From assembly GCF_015351475.1 (NCBI RefSeq), contig NZ_JADKPR010000002.1, forward strand, positions 186,001 through 250,000: DNA of 64,000 nt, in the 5' to 3' direction. Below the pieces are notes generated by a model, which saw only the letters and a program-made list of their open reading frames with translations, was not told the DNA's origin and did not search any database. This stretch comes from Flavobacterium sp. HJJ. Lineage in GTDB: Bacteria; Bacteroidota; Bacteroidia; Flavobacteriales; Flavobacteriaceae. Of this stretch, positions 1-8,725 are shown piece by piece; within the stretch, counting starts at the first letter, position 1, and each line of letters starts with the position of its first letter. The position numbers were made by a program, and so were the translations under genes.

Positions 1-1
1 G

Positions 2-325
2 GCCTATAATTTTGGTCCTCAATTATCGGATGCGCTTCCGGTAGAAGATATGCTTGAATTGGCTATTCAAAGTTGGAGTAAAGGGGAATATAAAGTAGAA
101 TCTGATGGACATCAGCCTCATGAGGCGGGATTATTGAAACTGGATATTAACAAGGCAATAGCAGAATTAAAGTGGTTCCCAAAAATGAATGCAGAACAAG
201 CAGTATCCAAAACAATGGATTGGTATAGAGAATTTAGTAATGATGGAAGTGATATGAAAAAATTTACAACTAATCAAATATTATGTTTTTTAAATGTTGA
301 AAATTTGATTGGAAAATATAATTAG
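2..325 (+). CDS. rfbG: CDP-glucose 4,6-dehydratase, C-terminal fragment
   Basis: The reading frame is open from base 2 of the window, so this is the last 107 residues of a gene that begins upstream. The fragment opens with a NFGP turn followed by PVEDMLE, and ends with a KWFPKMNAEQAVSKTMDWY stretch. Both are typical of the C-terminus of SDR sugar-nucleotide 4,6-dehydratases of the RfbG type, which turn CDP-glucose into CDP-4-keto-6-deoxyglucose. The catalytic domain is outside the window. The next two genes (a reductase and a cupin epimerase) would use a 4-keto sugar, which fits. The CDP specificity is judged from overall resemblance only; another 4,6-dehydratase is possible. Confidence 0.7.
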   Translation, partial: AYNFGPQLSDALPVEDMLELAIQSWSKGEYKVESDGHQPHEAGLLKLDINKAIAELKWFPKMNAEQAVSKTMDWYREFSNDGSDMKKFTTNQILCFLNVENLIGKYN

Positions 326-345
326 GATTTGAAAAGATAAATAAA

Positions 346-1245
346 GTGGTTATATCTATTATAGGAACGAATGGTCTTTTGGCAACAGAACTAGGTCTTT
401 TTTGCAATCAAAATCAGATTTCAATTAAAGCATTTGGAAGGAATAAACCGATTACGTATTCGTATAACGAATTTGAGATGGTAGATTTGCTACATGAACA
501 AATCAATATTGATAAAATTTTAGATAGTAATATTATTTTTTATACAGCAGGTGCAGGTATACAATCTAATCTAGACGACTCTGAAGTATCAATTTATCAG
601 TTAAATACTTTTATTCCCATACATTTATGTAAAGAATTAAGTAAAAAAGGCTTTAATGGTACTTTTGTAACTTTTGGGTCATGCTTTGAAATAGGTAATA
701 ATGATAAATCTGTTCTTTTTTCTGAAAAGGAAGTGGTTTGTGCATCGCTCGATGTTCCAAATGATTATTGTATCTCTAAACGTTTATTAACGCGATATGT
801 TACATCTGATAAAAAAGTATTTAAACATCTTCATATAGTACTACCTACAATTTATGGTGAAAAAGAAGCACCTCATCGTTTAATACCTTATGTGGTCACA
901 TCTATAAAAAATAATAAGCCTATGCAGTTTACGCAAGGTTTGCAGGTGAGACAATATTTATATGTCGGTGATATTCCAGCAATAGTTTTTGATTTGATAT
1001 CGCTTAGTAAAGAGGGTGTTTTTAATATATCCGGAACTGAAACTTTTTCTGTACGACAGATTATTGAGATGATATATAAATTTTATGGACTGGAAATTTC
1101 AGAGGAACTGTTTGGTAAAGCAGAAAGAGCTGATGTAGGGATGTTAAATTTGCAATTAGACGATTCTGAATTAAAAAAAATATTGCGAGAAGTAAAGTAT
1201 ACTAGATTCATTGATTCACTAAAAATATATGACAAATGTCTTTAA
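346..1245 (+). CDS. NAD(P)-dependent sugar-nucleotide reductase/epimerase (SDR)
   Basis: This 299-residue extended SDR protein probably reduces or epimerises a nucleotide-linked 4-keto-6-deoxy sugar. The N-terminal Rossmann motif is GTNGLLA (residues 7-13), and the catalytic triad is visible as Ser112, Tyr141 and Lys145 (YCISK). It starts at GTG, 20 bp after the CDP-glucose 4,6-dehydratase, and overlaps the following cupin gene by 10 bp, so the three are probably co-translated. The SDR followed by a cupin resembles the two halves of CapF (an SDR fused to a C-terminal cupin), but here they are separate proteins. With CDP-4-keto-6-deoxyglucose as substrate it could give a CDP-6-deoxyhexose; the exact sugar cannot be read from the sequence. 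Confidence 0.75.
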   Translation: MVISIIGTNGLLATELGLFCNQNQISIKAFGRNKPITYSYNEFEMVDLLHEQINIDKILDSNIIFYTAGAGIQSNLDDSEVSIYQLNTFIPIHLCKELSKKGFNGTFVTFGSCFEIGNNDKSVLFSEKEVVCASLDVPNDYCISKRLLTRYVTSDKKVFKHLHIVLPTIYGEKEAPHRLIPYVVTSIKNNKPMQFTQGLQVRQYLYVGDIPAIVFDLISLSKEGVFNISGTETFSVRQIIEMIYKFYGLEISEELFGKAERADVGMLNLQLDDSELKKILREVKYTRFIDSLKIYDKCL

Positions 1246-1640
1246 ATGAAAAAATAAAAATAATTCCACGTAAACTTATTACAGATAATAGAGGGTGGTT
1301 CCTTAAAGTAATTGATGGATTAGAAGAAAATATACCTTCTCATACTGGTGAAGTTTATTTAACCAATGCTGTTCCAGGAGAGGCAAAAGGTGGGCATTAT
1401 CATGAAAAAGCAAATGAATGGTTTACTTTAATTGTAGGTGAATGTAAATTAAAAACAGTGGATATTCTTACAGGTGAAAAGCAGTCATTGTGTTTGTCTT
1501 CAGCTAAATCCGAAACAATTTATATTCCCAATCATATTGCACACATTTTTATAAATAATTCTTCTGAAGATTTTATATTATTAGCTTATTCAGATCAATT
1601 ATATTTGCCAGAAGATACAATATCATTTTCAAATTTTTAG
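1236..1640 (+). CDS. Cupin sugar epimerase (CapF C-terminal/RmlC-like)
   Basis: This is a 134-residue single-domain cupin. The metal-binding pattern is visible: His54 and His56 in GGHYHEK, Glu61, then His100 and His103 in IPNHIAH. The N-terminal DNRGWFLKVIDG block matches the RmlC/CapF-cupin superfamily, which epimerises 4-keto-6-deoxy sugar nucleotides next to the keto group. Its start lies inside the preceding SDR gene, so the two are translationally coupled and probably act on the same intermediate. A role as a sugar ketoisomerase (FdtA/WxcM type) is an alternative. An 88-bp AT-rich gap follows, in which I see no clear signal. Confidence 0.7.
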   Translation: MSLNEKIKIIPRKLITDNRGWFLKVIDGLEENIPSHTGEVYLTNAVPGEAKGGHYHEKANEWFTLIVGECKLKTVDILTGEKQSLCLSSAKSETIYIPNHIAHIFINNSSEDFILLAYSDQLYLPEDTISFSNF

Positions 1641-1728
1641 GTATTATTTAAAATGATAAACAATATTTTTTAATCTAGTTTGGATTGACATTTTCTCGTT
1701 TGAGAATTATTAAAAAATAAAATAACAT

Positions 1729-2553
1729 ATGGGAATATCTGCATTTTTACCAGTTTACAATGAAGAAAATCGTATAAAATATGCGATTGAATCTCTTTTA
1801 TGGTGTGATGAAATTATTTTGATAGATAAAAATAGTACAGATAAAACAGTAGAAATAGCATTAAGCTACGGAGAAAAAGTAAAAGTTCATTATATGCAAA
1901 ATACTGAAGCATATCAGTCTTCTGAATGGGATTTTTTTTTAAATCATTGTTCAAATGAATGGATTATTCCTTTTACTGCAAGTAATGTAATACATCCAAA
2001 ATTAGCTGAAAAAATTATTGAAATTATAAGAGACAAAGATTCAATTTACGACATTATAAATATTCCATTTAGGAGATATGTTTTAGGATTAGAGTCTAAA
2101 AGGTCTCCTTGGTATTCTAAACTTAGTCCAAAAATAGTAAGAAAAGGTGCTGTCGTTATTAATAAAAATGGAGTACATGATGCTGCTAATTTTATTGGGA
2201 ATCAGTTAGATATGGAAAATGATGAAGTGTGCTGTATGTATCATTTGACACATGAAACTGTAGATAAAATGATGAGTAATCATATTAGATATTGGAAGGG
2301 AGAAATGAATTCACCTAATTTAACTCTAAATAAATCGATTCTTAATATTATAAAAGGAATTTTAAAAATTTTCTTTATAAGAAAAACTTTTTTAATGGGT
2401 AAAGATGGTCTTATGTTAATGTTTGCCTATTTAACATATTTTATGATGTCTTATGTTTATAAATGGGAGAAAGAAAAAGGAAATGCTGTTAATGAATATT
2501 TTGATATTAGAAATAATATTTTAAATTCTTGGAAAAAGACTAATGAAATATAA
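1729..2553 (+). CDS. Glycosyltransferase family 2 (WaaE/KdtX-like)
   Basis: This 274-residue GT2 enzyme has the GT-A nucleotide-binding start PVYNEENRI (residues 9-17) and the LIDKNSTDKT stretch carrying a conserved Asp (about residue 33). This is the layout of the lipooligosaccharide-core beta-1,4-glucosyltransferase (WaaE) subfamily. The C-terminal third has hydrophobic stretches around residues 205-245 that may anchor it to the inner membrane. The donor and acceptor sugars cannot be deduced. The gene is extremely AT-rich and has a T9 run near 1932. Confidence 0.8.
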   Translation: MGISAFLPVYNEENRIKYAIESLLWCDEIILIDKNSTDKTVEIALSYGEKVKVHYMQNTEAYQSSEWDFFLNHCSNEWIIPFTASNVIHPKLAEKIIEIIRDKDSIYDIINIPFRRYVLGLESKRSPWYSKLSPKIVRKGAVVINKNGVHDAANFIGNQLDMENDEVCCMYHLTHETVDKMMSNHIRYWKGEMNSPNLTLNKSILNIIKGILKIFFIRKTFLMGKDGLMLMFAYLTYFMMSYVYKWEKEKGNAVNEYFDIRNNILNSWKKTNEI

Positions 2554-2601
2554 TCATTTTAAAGAGAGGACTTTTAATATAAAATTTTAAAAAATTTTTA
2601 C

Positions 2602-3864
2602 TTGAAACAAACTATTTTTAATCTTTTAGATAGATTTTTTAAGCTAGGTATGCTTTTTTTGTTGTCTATTTTTATAGGTAGATTTTTAGGTCCTGAAAGT
2701 CTTGGTAAATATTCGTTAATTACAAGTGTTATATTAGTGTTTTCAACTTTTATTACTGGAGGCTCAGATATCTTGATTTTTAGAGATTTTTCACTAAAGA
2801 ATATTTTAACAAAGAGTATTATTTATTCTTTTTATGCAAGGATATTCTTTTTAGTATTATCAATTTTATTTTTATTGGTTTTTAGGCGATTTTACTTTCA
2901 AAATATAACTGATGAAATTTTTTATATAATATGTGGATTTCTATTGTTATTTTTATTTAATGCTAATGAACAGTATTTTATTTCGAGAGGTAATACGGAC
3001 TTTTTTTTTAAGCTTACAGTTATTATATGTGTTCCTTTTTTTTTTATTAAAATATTTTTTATTCATTTCTATTCTGAAGTAATTTTTAAGTTTTATATTG
3101 ATATTGTTGAGCAATTTTTTCTTGTCCTAGTTTTTATCTATTTTCTATGTAAATTTTTTGTATTTAAAAAAGAGAATTTTTCAATTTCTAAAAAATTTTT
3201 TTATAAGTGGGTATTGAATTTTATTCCTTTATGGTTAAATGCAATAATAGTAATTTTATATACTAAAGCTGATCAGTTTATTTTATCTGAATACTTGGGG
3301 ATGTCTGAGCTTGGAAAATATATGGCATCAATACAAATTTCCTCAATAATACTTATACCTGTTTCAGCTTTACTATCTAGTAAATTGGGATTGCTTTTAA
3401 ATCTAAAAATAAATAATCCTACTCTTTTTGAAGATAAAGTGAAACAATATACATTATTTGTTTTTCGAATTGCAATTTTATGGTGTGTGTTTTTGTATTT
3501 TTTTTCTGGAATTATTTTAAACTTAATATTTGGAGATAAATTTTCAGGTACAAGTATTTATATGGTTCTTTATTCTTTTGCGATGATTTTTAATTGTACT
3601 GGTATGGTTGCTGGACAGTGGATTATTGTTGAGAAATTGTATTGGATACCTACTTTTAGAAGTGTTATAGGTTTAATACTGAATGTCTTTTTAAATTTTA
3701 TTTTAATTCCAAAATGTGGGGTTTTAGGAGCCTGCTATTCTGCAATATTTACTTCTTTTATCACTAATTTTATTCTGTACTTTTTTTCTAGTAACGGTAA
3801 GACTGTTTTTTTTTTACAATTAGCAGCTTTGGGACAAACTTTTAATTTGAAAAAGCTATTATGA
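2602..3864 (+). CDS. wzx: O-unit flippase Wzx
   Basis: This 420-residue, very hydrophobic protein has about 12 predicted membrane segments. Its N-terminus, with RFLGPESLGKYSLI near residue 27, is the signature of the oligosaccharide flippase (MATE/MOP superfamily) group. It would move undecaprenyl-diphosphate-linked repeat units across the inner membrane. The start is TTG; no ATG near the conserved N-terminus would be better. It overlaps the next gene by 4 bp. The coding sequence has long T runs (T9 at 3001, T10 at 3036 and T10 near 3806), unusual even for this AT-rich locus. The Wzy-like gene 1.6 kb downstream supports a Wzx/Wzy pathway. Confidence 0.88.
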   Translation: MKQTIFNLLDRFFKLGMLFLLSIFIGRFLGPESLGKYSLITSVILVFSTFITGGSDILIFRDFSLKNILTKSIIYSFYARIFFLVLSILFLLVFRRFYFQNITDEIFYIICGFLLLFLFNANEQYFISRGNTDFFFKLTVIICVPFFFIKIFFIHFYSEVIFKFYIDIVEQFFLVLVFIYFLCKFFVFKKENFSISKKFFYKWVLNFIPLWLNAIIVILYTKADQFILSEYLGMSELGKYMASIQISSIILIPVSALLSSKLGLLLNLKINNPTLFEDKVKQYTLFVFRIAILWCVFLYFFSGIILNLIFGDKFSGTSIYMVLYSFAMIFNCTGMVAGQWIIVEKLYWIPTFRSVIGLILNVFLNFILIPKCGVLGACYSAIFTSFITNFILYFFSSNGKTVFFLQLAALGQTFNLKKLL

Positions 3865-4703
3865 ATATTTTAAATACAACTTCTAGTGGTTATTTTTTTT
3901 CTAGAACCTTAAACCTTATTTTTTCTACTATATTTAATACTAAAAAGCCAATCAAGTTTGTCGTTTGGGATATTGGATTAAATAAAGTAGAGAGATTTTT
4001 GTTAAAATATTATGATGTTACTATAATAAAAGTTCCTGAATTTTGTGAATTTTGGAGAGATTGTTATACATGGAAAACATATATCTATAAAAAATCTAAG
4101 GAGAGATTTTTTTTGCATCTAGATTCCGGGAATACAGTTCTGTGTGATATTGATGTTATTTTTGAAAGGATAAAGGAAAAAGGTTATTTTTTTGTTGATC
4201 AGGGACAATTGTTGTCTCAAATTACCCCTGCAGATTATTATGAATACTATGGATTAAATAAAATTCAAGATCATAGTGTTTTTGCTGCTGGAAATATAGG
4301 TTTTGATAAAAATAATAAAGGCTTTTTGAAAATTATAGACACATCATATGATTCGGCTCTTAAAGGAATGTGTTTAGGATATTCTTATGGAGAAAGAAAT
4401 AGAGTAATGAAATCTAATTTTATAATTCGAGATTGTGAAGTGTTTAGGCATGATCAAACTGTTTTGAATTGTTGTTTAAGAGCAACGGATGTAGATATTG
4501 ATATTTTACCTTATTCAATATATTCTGCTGTACGCCGGACAGATGATGTTAAAATACTGAATCAAAGAAAAATATCGTATGAGTTTTTTTTTAAAAAAGT
4601 CAATGTCTTCATAATAATTACCTTTTTGTATTGTATATTCAATGACAGTTTTTTTTATTTAAAAATAATGTTTGATAAAATAGTAAAGAAAATTTTAAAT
4701 TAA
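3861..4703 (+). CDS. Putative glycosyltransferase, family not recognised
   Basis: This 280-residue protein lies between wzx and a GT2 gene and overlaps both (4 bp and 1 bp). The central stretch LHLDSGNTVLCDIDVIF (about residues 91-107) has the DxD-like Asp pattern of GT-A folds, and RHDQTVLN further on resembles the C-terminal Asp region of GT8/GT32-like enzymes. A hydrophobic segment of about 20 residues near the C-terminus (around 248-268) could anchor it in the membrane. I do not recognise a named family. Context and the DxD-like motif make a sugar transferase the likeliest role. Confidence 0.5.
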   Translation: MNILNTTSSGYFFSRTLNLIFSTIFNTKKPIKFVVWDIGLNKVERFLLKYYDVTIIKVPEFCEFWRDCYTWKTYIYKKSKERFFLHLDSGNTVLCDIDVIFERIKEKGYFFVDQGQLLSQITPADYYEYYGLNKIQDHSVFAAGNIGFDKNNKGFLKIIDTSYDSALKGMCLGYSYGERNRVMKSNFIIRDCEVFRHDQTVLNCCLRATDVDIDILPYSIYSAVRRTDDVKILNQRKISYEFFFKKVNVFIIITFLYCIFNDSFFYLKIMFDKIVKKILN

Positions 4704-5500
4704 TGATATCAATAATAATTGCCACTTATAATTCAGGCAAAACTATTCAAAGATGTTTAGATTCTATCTATAATCAAAATTTTGCTTCTTATGAGATTTT
4801 GGTAAAGGATGGTGCAAGCACAGATAATACTGTTGAAATATTAAATAGCAATGTTGAAAAGATTTATTATTTAAATACTAGTAATGACAATGGAGTTTAT
4901 GATGCTTGGAATCATTGTTTAAAAAGGATTAATGGTGATTGGTTTTTATTTCTTGGTTCGGATGATTATTTTGAAGATTGCAATTTTTTATTTAAAATGA
5001 ATGAATATTTCGTTAAAGCTGATGAATCAACAAGAATTATTTATGGTAAAAATAAAATAATAAATGATGAAGGGGATTTTATTAGCGTTGTCGGAGATGA
5101 ATGGGATATTGCGAAACAGAAAATAAATTCTGTAATGACAATTAGACATCCAGGATGTTTTCATCATAAAAGTCTTTTGGAATTGGCTGGTCTTTTTGAT
5201 GATAAATTTAAAATAGTTGGAGATCATCACTATATTTTGCGCTCTTTAAAATTTGGTGACCCAATTTTTTATCCTTTTGTAGGTGTAGTACACTCTTTAG
5301 GGGGGATTAGTACAAATCCGAATTTAGTTAATAGGGTTATTAAAGAAACTTATAAATTAAGACGGGATTTAAATCTAAAGCCATTTGTAAAAATTGATAC
5401 ACATTTTGTAAAAAGAGTTGTTATTTCAGGTATAATTTTTTTATTTGGAAAAAAATATGGATCTCAGGTCGTAAATTACATTGTGTTAAAAAAGAAATAA
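4703..5500 (+). CDS. Glycosyltransferase family 2
   Basis: This 265-residue GT2 enzyme has the full GT-A motif set: SIIIATYNSGKTI at the N-terminus, VKDGASTDNT with the first conserved Asp (residue 36), DNGVYDAWN, and LGSDDYF for the metal-binding Asp pair. The NGVYDAWNHCL block is typical of the WcaA/WcaE-like branch. It overlaps its neighbours by single bases (TAATG type), which points to a tightly coupled operon. A hydrophobic C-terminus may bind the membrane. The sugar specificity is unknown. Confidence 0.85.
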   Translation: MISIIIATYNSGKTIQRCLDSIYNQNFASYEILVKDGASTDNTVEILNSNVEKIYYLNTSNDNGVYDAWNHCLKRINGDWFLFLGSDDYFEDCNFLFKMNEYFVKADESTRIIYGKNKIINDEGDFISVVGDEWDIAKQKINSVMTIRHPGCFHHKSLLELAGLFDDKFKIVGDHHYILRSLKFGDPIFYPFVGVVHSLGGISTNPNLVNRVIKETYKLRRDLNLKPFVKIDTHFVKRVVISGIIFLFGKKYGSQVVNYIVLKKK

Positions 5501-6723
5501 TGACTGAAATAAGAGAAGCCATAAAATTTTCAAATGCCGCTTTATTATTTAATTCTGCAAAATATTTAACTATTTTTTTTTATTTTGTATACTCAGTTCT
5601 ACCATCCATATATGTTTTGATTTCAATTAAATTAGAAGAACCAGTTTTTTTTTGGTTGCATCTTGAAACTCCTCTTCAAACAAATCTTGCAATTTTTCAA
5701 ATACTAGGTTTTTTCGTTTTATTGGCTACTGTTCCGAAATCTCCAAAAAGCATTGTAGAAGGTAATTTGAATGTTCATGTTCCTATTATTATTATTAAGA
5801 CAATAACGATTTTATTATTCATTATCACGCTTCCGGCTTTTTTTGAAATGCTGATTAAATCAAGATCTGTTGCTGGAAGGGTTGATTTGTTTGCTTTATC
5901 GGCTGTTATAGCTGATAAGTATAAATTAAAGGTAGTTTTTTTACTATTAAGTATTTTTGTAGTGTATTTAGTTTTTATTAGAAAGAAATTAATTTATCTA
6001 TTATATATGGTTCCGATTGTTTCCATTGAATTTATTTCTATGGGAAGGGTTTGGCCATTTGCTTTTTTTAGTATTTTTTTAATAGGCTACTTACATGTTA
6101 AAAATAAATTCTTTTCTAGAAAAGGTTTAATATTATGTTGCATTTTTTTTGGATTATATTCAATGCTTAGACTGTTGGGGCAAGGAGCTGATTTAAATTT
6201 TCTTGATTCTGCCATTTTTTTGTTCGGTGAATCTTTTAATACACAGCAGTCAATAGAGATTGCTCTAAGTGCATCTAATAAATTGACTGTTTTTGATGGG
6301 TTTGCAAATGTTTTGTCTGAATTTTTGCCATTTGGAATTAAGTATCTAATTATTGATCCCGATACAACAGCAGTCAATATTATTGATAACTCAAAAGAAG
6401 CATTATATGGGTTTACTGATATGGGATTTGGCAGCTCATGGGTGTCACAATTTGTACTATATTTTGGTAATAATTTTCTTTTTGCATTTTACCCTATAAT
6501 GTTATCATTAAGTTTGCGTTTATATTTAGCTTTATATAGAAAATCGGGGTTGTTTAGTTTCTTTTATTTATACTTTTATATAAGTGGTCTTTTTATGTTT
6601 TTTAGATATGGTCTAAACCTTTCAATAACTTATCCATTACTAAATTGCTTTTATTGCTTATTAATTTTCCTTATACTAAAAGCTTTTTTTGAGATTTCAT
6701 CAAAAAGTAGTACTAGTTTGTAG
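5500..6723 (+). CDS. wzy: O-antigen polymerase-like membrane protein (Wzy)
   Basis: This 407-residue protein has roughly 10-12 hydrophobic segments spread along its length and a larger polar loop around residues 240-310, the usual shape of Wzy polymerases. Wzy proteins are highly diverse, so the call rests on topology, size, and its place among wzx and glycosyltransferase genes. It would join repeat units at the periplasmic face of the inner membrane. Its start overlaps the stop of the preceding GT2 gene by one base. A 132-bp AT-rich gap follows, with no recognisable terminator. Confidence 0.72.
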   Translation: MTEIREAIKFSNAALLFNSAKYLTIFFYFVYSVLPSIYVLISIKLEEPVFFWLHLETPLQTNLAIFQILGFFVLLATVPKSPKSIVEGNLNVHVPIIIIKTITILLFIITLPAFFEMLIKSRSVAGRVDLFALSAVIADKYKLKVVFLLLSIFVVYLVFIRKKLIYLLYMVPIVSIEFISMGRVWPFAFFSIFLIGYLHVKNKFFSRKGLILCCIFFGLYSMLRLLGQGADLNFLDSAIFLFGESFNTQQSIEIALSASNKLTVFDGFANVLSEFLPFGIKYLIIDPDTTAVNIIDNSKEALYGFTDMGFGSSWVSQFVLYFGNNFLFAFYPIMLSLSLRLYLALYRKSGLFSFFYLYFYISGLFMFFRYGLNLSITYPLLNCFYCLLIFLILKAFFEISSKSSTSL

Positions 6724-6855
6724 GCTCTAGTTGTTTTTTGATTTTTAAAATTTAGATTGAATTAATAAAAAGTTAGGAATTAATTAATAATAAATTTCAC
6801 TTTCTTTTCAATGTAAATGAATTATACAATTTTATTATTTAAGATTAACATATAG

Positions 6856-7899
6856 ATGAGAATAGCATATATCTTGCCATCACTTATAAATAAGGGTCCT
6901 GTAATTGTTGCAAACACCATTATAAAAAATATAGTTCAAAAAGTTGAAAAAATTGATGTTTATTATTTTGATGATGATATAGTACTAGAATTTCCTTGTG
7001 CTACACAAAAAATATACATGAATGTTCCTATAAATTTTGATTATTATGATGTAATCCATACACATGGATTTCGTCCAGATCGATATATTAAAAAATGGAG
7101 ATCAAGGATTTTGAAAGCGAAAACTGTTTGTACTATACATGCTGATATTGCTGAAGATTTTAAATATGGTTACAATAAATTGTTTTCAATGATTTTCACT
7201 CCAATATGGTTGAATATGATGAAGAAACATGATGCTGTTGTGGTTATCTCTGACAAATTGAAGTTATTGTATAATGATAAGTTCGAGAATCTTTTTAGAG
7301 TTTATAATGGAGTAGATATTGATTTAGATGTATTATGTGTTGAGGAAGAATATGTAGAGAAAATTAATGAGTTTAAGAAGAGAAATTTAAAGATTATTGG
7401 TTCTTATGCTGCTCTGAATAAAAGAAAAGGTATAGATCAGGTTGTTAGACTTTTAAATAAAAGAAAAGATCTTGCCTTGGTTTTTATCGGTGAGGGAAAT
7501 GAGATCGAAAAATTGAAAAATCTTGCTCAAAAACTAAATGTGCATGAACAAATTATTTTCTTTCCTTATCTGAAACGACCTTATAACTATCTTCATCTAT
7601 TTGATGTTTACATTATGCCGTCAAGAAGTGAAGGTTTTGGTTTAGCAATGGTTGAAGCTGCTCTTACTAGAACCGCAATAGTCTGTTCAGATATTGAAGT
7701 ATTTCGTGAAATTTTTACTGAAGACGAAGCCACTTTTTTTACCTTAGAAGATATTAAATCTTTAGATTACGCAATAACTGAATCTTTAGAAACAAAAAAT
7801 ATGAAATCTAATAATGCTTTACTGAAAGCAAAGAATAATTTTAGTGGAGAAAAGATGGGAGAGAATTATTTAAAATTTTATTCGCAAATTGTAAAATAA
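6856..7899 (+). CDS. Glycosyltransferase family 4
   Basis: This 347-residue GT-B enzyme has the donor-binding C-terminal half. IGSYAALNKRKGIDQ opens the second Rossmann domain and PSRSEGFGLAMVEAA carries the E-x7-E motif that binds the nucleotide-sugar. The N-terminal half has the DVIHTHG segment common to GT4 enzymes. It begins 132 bp after the wzy-like gene, so it may have its own promoter, although I found no clear TAnnTTTG element. The sugar specificity is unknown. Confidence 0.85.
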   Translation: MRIAYILPSLINKGPVIVANTIIKNIVQKVEKIDVYYFDDDIVLEFPCATQKIYMNVPINFDYYDVIHTHGFRPDRYIKKWRSRILKAKTVCTIHADIAEDFKYGYNKLFSMIFTPIWLNMMKKHDAVVVISDKLKLLYNDKFENLFRVYNGVDIDLDVLCVEEEYVEKINEFKKRNLKIIGSYAALNKRKGIDQVVRLLNKRKDLALVFIGEGNEIEKLKNLAQKLNVHEQIIFFPYLKRPYNYLHLFDVYIMPSRSEGFGLAMVEAALTRTAIVCSDIEVFREIFTEDEATFFTLEDIKSLDYAITESLETKNMKSNNALLKAKNNFSGEKMGENYLKFYSQIVK

Positions 7900-7934
7900 A
7901 TATGTAATTTAATTAAACTATTTGCTCTAAAAAT

Positions 7935-8723
7935 ATGAATATTAAAATAACATCGTGTATTGTTTTATATAACAATGATCTCTCAATGTTGCAAGAAGCA
8001 ATTAATTCTTTTTTAAACACAGATTTGAATGTTAAATTGCTTTTAATTGATAATTCACCTACAGAAGAATTACGGTTGTTAGCTACAGATTCTAGGGTAG
8101 AATATATACATAATCCTACTAATCCGGGTTTTGGAGCTTCTCATAATTTAGCAATTCAAAAAGCTTTTGAATTGGATTCTGATTACCATTTAGTTCTAAA
8201 TCCAGATATTTATTTTGAGAAAGGGAATTTAGAAAAACTTTGTGGATTTATGGATTTAAATTTAGATATTGGACATATAATGCCTAAAGTTACGTACCCC
8301 AATGGTGAATTTCAATATTTATGTAAAACTAATCCAACTTTTTTTGATTTGTTTGCGAGAGGTTTTATGCCTTCCTTTCTGAAGAAAATATTTCAAAAAA
8401 GGATGAATAAATATGAGTATAAGAATAAGGACTATAATGAAATTATCTATGACATCCCTTATTTGTCGGGTTGTTTTATGTTTTTGAGAACCTCTGTACT
8501 TAAAAAAGTAGGTTTTTTTGATGATAGAATTTTTATGTATTTAGAAGACGCGGATTTGACAAGGCGTTTTTTAGAAGTTTCCAAAACAGCATATTATCCT
8601 GAAGCCCATGTATATCATCATTTTGCAAAACTTACCCACAAAAGGTTAAAATTCAAATGGATAACAGTTGAAAGTGCAATTATCTATTTTAATAAATGGG
8701 GTTGGCTAAAAAGTTTTTATTAA
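7935..8723 (+). CDS. Glycosyltransferase family 2 (rhamnosyltransferase-like)
   Basis: This 262-residue GT2 enzyme has motifs of the WbbL/RfbN rhamnosyltransferase branch: CIVLYNND at the start, LLIDNSPTEE, NPGFGASHNLAI, LNPDIYF for metal binding, LSGCFMFLR, and the FMYLEDADLTRR acceptor and catalytic stretch. The dTDP-rhamnose genes lie 3-5 kb downstream, which fits a rhamnose donor, but this is inference. It is the last gene of the very AT-rich wzx/wzy segment. The next start codon lies 2 bp after its stop. Confidence 0.83.
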   Translation: MNIKITSCIVLYNNDLSMLQEAINSFLNTDLNVKLLLIDNSPTEELRLLATDSRVEYIHNPTNPGFGASHNLAIQKAFELDSDYHLVLNPDIYFEKGNLEKLCGFMDLNLDIGHIMPKVTYPNGEFQYLCKTNPTFFDLFARGFMPSFLKKIFQKRMNKYEYKNKDYNEIIYDIPYLSGCFMFLRTSVLKKVGFFDDRIFMYLEDADLTRRFLEVSKTAYYPEAHVYHHFAKLTHKRLKFKWITVESAIIYFNKWGWLKSFY

Positions 8724-8725
8724 AT

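Noticed and set aside
8696..8725. Upstream ATG as the start of the WbpV-like gene
   Set aside because: It lies inside the previous gene and adds 10 residues before the Rossmann motif; the ATG at 8726 fits the family N-terminus.
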